From positions 1 through 10,071 of the forward strand of contig JBGSWC010000396.1 of NCBI GenBank assembly GCA_041752635.1: a DNA stretch of 10,071 nt, written 5' to 3'. The DNA is from JBGSWC01 sp041752635. Its GTDB lineage: Bacteria > Planctomycetota > Planctomycetia > Pirellulales > Lacipirellulaceae. Each line of letters opens with the position of its first letter. The first letter of the stretch is position 1. A program made the translations under genes and the position numbers. The notes below the pieces were generated by a model that was not told where the DNA came from, searched no databases, and worked only from the letters and a program-made list of their open reading frames with translations. Below, one piece after another: positions 5,405 to 10,071 of the stretch.

Positions 5405-7375
5405 CTAATGCCGCGAGAGCATTTCTTGGCGATAACGAGCCATCACATCGCTCCGCAGCAGCAAGCCGACGATGCGGCGGTTCGGGCCGTTGCCGACTTC
5501 GACGGGCAAGGTTTCGACATCGCGGGTGCCGAAGTCTCGCAGCGCTTCGATGAGATTCTCGGTCGGCGAAACCGACAACGGCGCCCGCAGCGCGATGTCG
5601 TCGGCATTGACCAAGAAGGGCGAAATGTCGCTATCGAGCACTCGGTGCAGGTCTTCGGCCCGAATGATGCCAATCAGTTTGCCATCGGCACCAGCCACCG
5701 GCAGGCTTTCGATGTGAGGATTTTCTTTCGCAATGCGAATGATCTCGGGCACGGTATCAGTGTGCTTGAGCATCGGGAAACGGCGGACCATCACGTCGCG
5801 GACCATCACGTGGTCGAGACAGTGCATGTCGTGGCCTCGAGCTATGTTGTCGCCTCGGCGATTGAGCTTCTTGTAATAGATGCTCTCGGGATCGATGGCG
5901 CGGGCGACAAGGCTCGACAATCCGGCGGCCGCCATAATGGGCAGAATGATCTGATAGTTGTTGGTCATTTCGTAAACGATGAGAATCGCCGAGAGCACAC
6001 CATGAGTCGTGCCCGCGACAACCGCCCCCATGCCCACGATGGCATACATACCGGGCGAGGGGCTGTATTCGGGGAGCAGCAAATTCGCCACGATGCCGAC
6101 AGATGCCCCGAGCGTGGCACCGATATAGAGCGATGGCGCGAACACACCGCCGCTGCCGCCACCGGCCAGTGTGAGGCTCGTGAGCAGCGGTTTCAAAAAT
6201 ACCAGCGGCAGCAGCCACCACAGTTCACGCCACATGAGGTCGTGGTTCACCGGCACATGTTTGCTCGACGTGTAGTTTGGCAGACTCTCCGTGGTTTCGA
6301 TGTCGGCGACTGTTTCTAGATGGAGTGCATGGTCGACGACGCTGTACCCCACTCCCATCAGCGGCGGCAAAGGGGGACGCCCCTCGGCGAGTTGTTCGGC
6401 CGTGTCGGGCGACCGCCCCGGCGGCGGCGAGGGATAAAGCACACCGGCAAGCCCCACCACCAACCCCACAGCGAGCGCTCGCCACCACCACTGTTTGATG
6501 CGTGCGTGCAGGTGGTCTTCGGTCGCGTACAGCAGCTTGGTGAACCCGACGGCAAACAGTCCGCCGACGAGTCCAAGTATCAAGAACGACGGGAGTTGAA
6601 TCCACGCCCCGGCGAAGCTGTATTCGAGCTGCGTGAAGGCGGGCTCCAAACGATGCTCGCCCACATGACTTTGCACTACGTCGGCAATGACGGCGGCAAT
6701 CACGACCGGCGTAAGCGACTCGACGGCGAAACTGCCAAGGATGATTTCGCTGGCGAACACCACCCCGGCAAGCGGAGCGTGAAACGTCGCGCTGATGCCC
6801 GCGGCACCGCCGGCAGCAACCAGCACGCGAATCTTCCGCGACGAAAGCTGAAACATCTGGCCCGACACACTGCCAAGCGTCGCTCCAATTTGCACGATCG
6901 GACCTTCGCGGCCAACTGAACCACCGGTGCCGATGCAAAGGCCACTGGCGAGAATCTTGACCAGCGCCACAGAGGGCCGGATGACACCGTCGTTCCGTGC
7001 GACCGCCTTAATCACCTCGGGCACACCGTGGCCTTGGGCCTCGGGGGCAAATGTTTTCGTGATGTATGAAACGAGCAACAGCCCCAGCATGGGACTCAGC
7101 ACCACCAGCGCGTACCAGCGAGGGTCGTTGAAGGCGAGCGTATTGGCACCCCCAAATGTCGAATTCGTAACGAAGTCGATGATAATCGTGAACAGAGCCG
7201 CCCCAAAACCGCCGAGCAGTCCGATGAAAACTGCCAGCAACACCATGAGCGTATCGCCAGGAATCGCTCCCCGCTCGACCCGCGACCGCCAGTTGGCAAG
7301 CCAACCCACCGTCGGTGCTTTCACGGATGCCAAGTCGGGCATTTTTCTAGTGGCGGACAGAGGTGAGCCAAGCAT
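5405..7375 (-). CDS. ClC-family chloride channel/transporter with two C-terminal CBS domains
   Basis: This integral membrane protein of the ClC family should move chloride or a related anion across the inner membrane. ATG at 7375 gives 656 residues. A GTG at 7387 would add four, and ATG 7342 would remove eleven; no ribosome-binding site decides between them. The ClC anion-pathway signatures are present: GHGVP (the GSGIP position), GREGP with gating Glu157, GVFAP at 410-414, and a Tyr in SIYYKKL matching the central pore tyrosine. After APLAG the sequence reads FASEII, so the position of E. coli ClcA Glu203 (the internal proton glutamate) is Ile211. Between the helix ending near residue 314 and GVFAP there are about 100 residues, far more than in ClcA. 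Two CBS domains follow, at about 520-580 and 590-650; in this family they usually bind adenine nucleotides and regulate gating. It diverges from serC. Whether it is a channel or an exchanger is open. Confidence 0.95.
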   Translation of the reverse strand: MLGSPLSATRKMPDLASVKAPTVGWLANWRSRVERGAIPGDTLMVLLAVFIGLLGGFGAALFTIIIDFVTNSTFGGANTLAFNDPRWYALVVLSPMLGLLLVSYITKTFAPEAQGHGVPEVIKAVARNDGVIRPSVALVKILASGLCIGTGGSVGREGPIVQIGATLGSVSGQMFQLSSRKIRVLVAAGGAAGISATFHAPLAGVVFASEIILGSFAVESLTPVVIAAVIADVVQSHVGEHRLEPAFTQLEYSFAGAWIQLPSFLILGLVGGLFAVGFTKLLYATEDHLHARIKQWWWRALAVGLVVGLAGVLYPSPPPGRSPDTAEQLAEGRPPLPPLMGVGYSVVDHALHLETVADIETTESLPNYTSSKHVPVNHDLMWRELWWLLPLVFLKPLLTSLTLAGGGSGGVFAPSLYIGATLGASVGIVANLLLPEYSPSPGMYAIVGMGAVVAGTTHGVLSAILIVYEMTNNYQIILPIMAAAGLSSLVARAIDPESIYYKKLNRRGDNIARGHDMHCLDHVMVRDVMVRRFPMLKHTDTVPEIIRIAKENPHIESLPVAGADGKLIGIIRAEDLHRVLDSDISPFLVNADDIALRAPLSVSPTENLIEALRDFGTRDVETLPVEVGNGPNRRIVGLLLRSDVMARYRQEMLSRH

Positions 7376-7440
7376 GTGGCTGAACACGACCCTACGAAAC
7401 TAACTCGCTTAACTCGCGACGACTACCCCAGTCCGCCCCA

Positions 7441-7469
7441 TCGTCAACCTACGGCAGGTCGGCTAAACT
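7441..7469 (+). promoter_or_regulatory. Possible sigma-70-type promoter for serC
   Basis: TCGTCA (7441-7446) and TAAACT (7464-7469) are separated by 17 bases and match four of six positions each of TTGACA and TATAAT. The pair lies in the 153-bp divergent spacer between the ClC gene and serC and would give a leader of about 50 bases. The match is weak. Confidence 0.25.
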
Positions 7470-7528
7470 GTCCGACTACGGCGATCTTCCCGCTGACTAC
7501 GCGAAACGGACTCACGAGGGCGGCCATC

Positions 7529-8620
7529 ATGCAACAGCGAACTTACAACTTTTCTCCCGGCCCGGCAGTGCTCCCGCTGCCGGTGCTCGAGCAGATTCAA
7601 GCCGAAATGCTCTGCCTGCCCGGGGTGGGTGCTTCGGTACTCGAAATCAGCCATCGTAGCGATGCGTTTTTGGCGATTCACGAAGCGGCCAAAGCCAATC
7701 TCACCAAGCTGCTGTCGATTCCCGACGATTACACCATTTTGTTCCTGCAAGGGGGCAGTCGCTTACAGTTCTCGATGGTGCCGATGAACCTGATGTTGGC
7801 CGACGACCCCCATGCCGACTATCTGGTGACCGGCACCTGGGGCAAAGGGGCTGTGACTGAGGCTAAGAAAGTCGGCCGGGCGAATGTCGTTTGGAACGGC
7901 GGCGACACCAACTTCGACCGTCTTCCCAAGCCGGGCGACTACAAACTCGATCCCACGGCCGATTACGTCCACATTTGCGACAACGAAACCATTCAAGGGG
8001 TGCAGTGGCCCACCGAGCCCGACACGGGCGATGTCCCTCTGGTGAACGACGTGTCGAGTGACTTCTTGTACCGGCCGCTCGATGTGACCAAGTACGGACT
8101 GCTCTACGCGTGTGCGCAGAAGAACGCCGGGCCGGCTGGGGTGACGGTCGTCATCGTCAAGAACGACCTGCTCGAGCGCGGTGCCGATTCGCTGCCGGGT
8201 TACATGCACTACAAGACTCATGCCGAAAACGATTCGATGTGGAACACGCCCCCCACGTTTGGTATTTACGTCGTGAAGCTGGTGACCGATTGGCTCATCA
8301 ACGAAATCGGCGGTTTGGGCAACATGCTCGAGCAGAACAAACGTAAGGCGGCGATGCTCTATAAAGTGGTCGACGACCACAGCGACTTCTACCACCCACA
8401 CGCACAAAAAGATTGCCGCAGCTTGATGAATGTCACGTTCCGACTTCCCAGCGATGAGTTGACCAACAAGTTCGTCGCAGCAGCGGCCGACGAAAATCTG
8501 AGTGACCTCAAAGGCCACCGCTCGGTCGGCGGCATCCGCGCCAGCATCTACAACGCGATGCCGGTCGAGGGTGTAGAAAAACTCCGCAGTTTTATGGTCG
8601 ATTTCCGCAAAGCGAATTAG
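7529..8620 (+). CDS. serC: Phosphoserine aminotransferase
   Basis: SerC is a cytoplasmic class-V PLP aminotransferase. It converts 3-phosphohydroxypyruvate plus glutamate to O-phosphoserine and 2-oxoglutarate, the second step of serine synthesis; many SerC enzymes also serve pyridoxine synthesis. The 363-residue product has the family N-terminus YNFSPGPAVLPLPVLEQ, the phosphate/PLP region LFLQGGSRLQF, and the PLP-lysine motif AQKNAGPAGVTVVIV with Lys198, the same number as the E. coli catalytic lysine. It ends with the family GGIRASIYNAMP block and a terminal helix. The frame is open further upstream (to 7376), but the ATG at 7529 is the start: it begins exactly where SerC homologues begin, and GAGGG lies eight bases before it. 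Length is normal. serA follows 105 bp downstream, so the two are probably co-transcribed. Confidence 0.97.
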   Translation: MQQRTYNFSPGPAVLPLPVLEQIQAEMLCLPGVGASVLEISHRSDAFLAIHEAAKANLTKLLSIPDDYTILFLQGGSRLQFSMVPMNLMLADDPHADYLVTGTWGKGAVTEAKKVGRANVVWNGGDTNFDRLPKPGDYKLDPTADYVHICDNETIQGVQWPTEPDTGDVPLVNDVSSDFLYRPLDVTKYGLLYACAQKNAGPAGVTVVIVKNDLLERGADSLPGYMHYKTHAENDSMWNTPPTFGIYVVKLVTDWLINEIGGLGNMLEQNKRKAAMLYKVVDDHSDFYHPHAQKDCRSLMNVTFRLPSDELTNKFVAAAADENLSDLKGHRSVGGIRASIYNAMPVEGVEKLRSFMVDFRKAN

Positions 8621-8630
8621 TCGGCCGTTT

Positions 8631-8701
8631 GAGCCGACGGCGCTAGCCGCGGGTATTTGTATCCACTCACCGAACTCACCCGACGCTAGCGCGTACGGCT
8701 C
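8631..8701. repeat. Imperfect 24-bp inverted repeat between serC and serA
   Basis: The left arm (8631-8654) and the reverse complement of the right arm (8678-8701) share GAGCCG, three variable bases, GCGCTAGC, three variable bases, GGGT, giving 18 of 24 matches. The spacer is 23 bases. TTTGTAT (8656-8662) in the loop is also complementary to ATACAAA (8704-8710) beyond the right arm. There is no T-tract, so it is not a standard intrinsic terminator. It may be a dispersed REP-like palindrome, a partial attenuator or an mRNA stability element in the serC-serA transcript. Confidence 0.75.
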
Positions 8702-8725
8702 GAATACAAACCCTACAACAGCACC

Positions 8726-10071
8726 ATGCCCACAGTTGTCTGTCTCGATAGTCTCTCGCAAGATGGTCTCGATATGCTCGCTGCCGCGCCTGGCATCGAG
8801 TACGAAGAGCGCATCGGCCTTAAGGGTGACGAGCTGCGGCAAACTCTCACCGAGTTCGACGGCGCGATCTGCCGCAGCGGAGTGAAACTGACCGCCGACA
8901 TTCTCGAAGGCAACCGCCGCCTGAAGGCGATCGTCCGAGCCGGCGTCGGCACCGACAACATCGACAAAGTGGCCGCCACCCGGGCGGGCATCGTTGTCAT
9001 GAACACCCCAGCGGGCAACACCCTCAGCACGGCCGAACACGCCATCGCGCTGATGCTCGCGCTCAGCCGTTCGATTGCCCCGGCCTACCAGAGCCTCGTC
9101 GAGCATCGCTGGGACCGCAAAAAGTTTATGGGAACCCAAGTCGCCGGCAAGACGCTCGGCGTTGTCGGCCTCGGACGCATTGGCCTCGCCGTCGCCGCGC
9201 GGGCTCAAGGGCTCGAAATGAAAGTCCTCGGATACGATCCATTCATGACCAGCGAGCGGGCCCAGCAACTCGGCATCGACTTGGTGCCAAGCGTCCACGA
9301 CATGCTGCCGAAGGTCGATTACCTCACGGTTCATACTCCGCTCACTCCCGAAACCGAAAACCTGATCGACCACGATGACTTGCCCTTGCTTAAACCCGGC
9401 ATGAGACTCATCAACTGTGCCCGCGGCGGCATCTACAATGAAGCGGCACTCGTCGAGGGGCTCAAGTCGGGACAGATCGCCGGCGTCGCCCTCGATGTCT
9501 ATCCCGAAGAACCCTGCACCGAGAATCCGCTGTTCGGCATGGAAGGTGTTGTCTGCACTCCTCACCTGGGCGCGAGCACCGAAGAAGCCCAGACAATGGT
9601 CGCCGTCGAAGCAGTTGAGCTCATCACCGCTTACCTCTCGACGGGTGCGATTCGCCATGCCGTGAATGTCGCGTCGCTCGATCCGAAAATGCTCGAAGCG
9701 ATGCGCGGTTATCTCGATGTCGCTTATCGATTGGGTCGTCTCGCGAGTGGATTGCAATCGAGTGGCGTGTCGACTTGCCGCGTGCTCTATCGTGGCGAGA
9801 TCGCCAGCCGCGATACCAAGATCCTCACCGCTGCGTTTGCGTGTGGATTGCTCCGCGATGCGCTCACCGAAGAAATCAACCTCGTCAATGCTGAGCTCAT
9901 GCTTCGCGAACGAGGTATCGAACTCGTCGAAGAATCGAACACCGAAATGGGGGCCTTCCGCTCGTCGATGACCGTCGAAGTCTCAGCCTCCGGCCAAACA
10001 ACCAAAGTGACTGGCACCTTGTTCGGCAACAACATGCCTAGACTCGTGGCGGTCGACGAACACCGCCTCGA
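8726..10071 (+). CDS. serA: D-3-phosphoglycerate dehydrogenase, long (type I) form, 3'-truncated by window edge
   Basis: SerA oxidises 3-phosphoglycerate to 3-phosphohydroxypyruvate with NAD+, the committed step of serine synthesis and the substrate for the SerC encoded just upstream. The ATG at 8726 begins MPTVVCLDSLSQDG, and 448 codons stay open to the window end. Visible in order: the N-terminal substrate-binding part with VRAGVGTDNID and NTPAGNTLSTAEHA; the Rossmann motif GLGRIG at 148-153; and the catalytic Arg233 in CARGGIYNE, Glu261/262 in YPEEP and His280 in PHLGAST. After residue ~315 comes a region like the allosteric substrate-binding domain of the ~530-residue type I enzymes (LGRLASGL, then LRERGIELVEES). 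The ACT domain, expected to bind serine for feedback control, would lie beyond the window. No strong ribosome-binding site is seen; an ATG-proximal CAACAGCACC stretch precedes the start. Confidence 0.97.
   Translation, partial: MPTVVCLDSLSQDGLDMLAAAPGIEYEERIGLKGDELRQTLTEFDGAICRSGVKLTADILEGNRRLKAIVRAGVGTDNIDKVAATRAGIVVMNTPAGNTLSTAEHAIALMLALSRSIAPAYQSLVEHRWDRKKFMGTQVAGKTLGVVGLGRIGLAVAARAQGLEMKVLGYDPFMTSERAQQLGIDLVPSVHDMLPKVDYLTVHTPLTPETENLIDHDDLPLLKPGMRLINCARGGIYNEAALVEGLKSGQIAGVALDVYPEEPCTENPLFGMEGVVCTPHLGASTEEAQTMVAVEAVELITAYLSTGAIRHAVNVASLDPKMLEAMRGYLDVAYRLGRLASGLQSSGVSTCRVLYRGEIASRDTKILTAAFACGLLRDALTEEINLVNAELMLRERGIELVEESNTEMGAFRSSMTVEVSASGQTTKVTGTLFGNNMPRLVAVDEHRL

Noticed and set aside
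7376..7528. A 51-residue N-terminal extension of serC.
   Set aside because: SerC homologues begin at the YNFSPGP region, a GAGGG site precedes the ATG at 7529, and the extension would run up to the ClC start region with no conserved content.
7763..9757. A 664-codon open frame on the - strand opposite both serC and serA.
   Set aside because: serC and serA are in the same phase (their start positions differ by a multiple of three), and this frame is codon-aligned with both, so the same avoidance of TTA/CTA/TCA keeps it open across the spacer. The protein is a His/Asp-rich shadow without family signatures.

Overview
This is a GC-rich chromosomal window holding ordinary housekeeping and membrane genes. 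The style suggests a planctomycete, probably of the Pirellula/Blastopirellula type. That is an inference from gene order, protein style, GC-biased codon use, sparse Shine-Dalgarno signals, and intergenic inverted repeats that look like dispersed elements; no rRNA or other marker gene is present. I see no IS element, phage gene, CRISPR array or tRNA.

Layout from left to right. Bases 1-663 (+) are the C-terminal half of a SelA-like PLP-fold protein, cut by the window edge. Convergent to it is a full-length aconitase, acnA (723-3515, -). A 262-bp divergent spacer (3516-3777) contains a perfect 16-bp inverted repeat. It leads into a small secreted HExxH metalloprotease-like gene (3778-4503, +) with an unusually complete Shine-Dalgarno sequence. 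Convergent to that is an exported leucine-heptad coiled-coil protein of unknown function (4533-5192, -). Upstream of it on the same strand lies a ClC-family anion transporter with two C-terminal CBS domains (5405-7375, -). Divergent from the transporter are two serine-biosynthesis genes on the + strand: serC (7529-8620), complete, and serA (8726 to the window end), which lacks only its C-terminus. A 105-bp spacer with a 24-bp imperfect inverted repeat separates them.

How the genes work together. SerA oxidises 3-phosphoglycerate and SerC transaminates the product, so the pair covers the first two steps of the phosphorylated serine pathway. Aconitase is a TCA-cycle enzyme. The other genes have no evident pathway link to these.

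I found no convincing new multi-gene system. The points most worth a second look are: the SelA-like protein, which has glycine where the PLP-binding lysine should be; the ClC protein, which lacks the internal proton glutamate and carries a hydrophilic insertion; the two intergenic inverted repeats; and the leucine-heptad exported protein.
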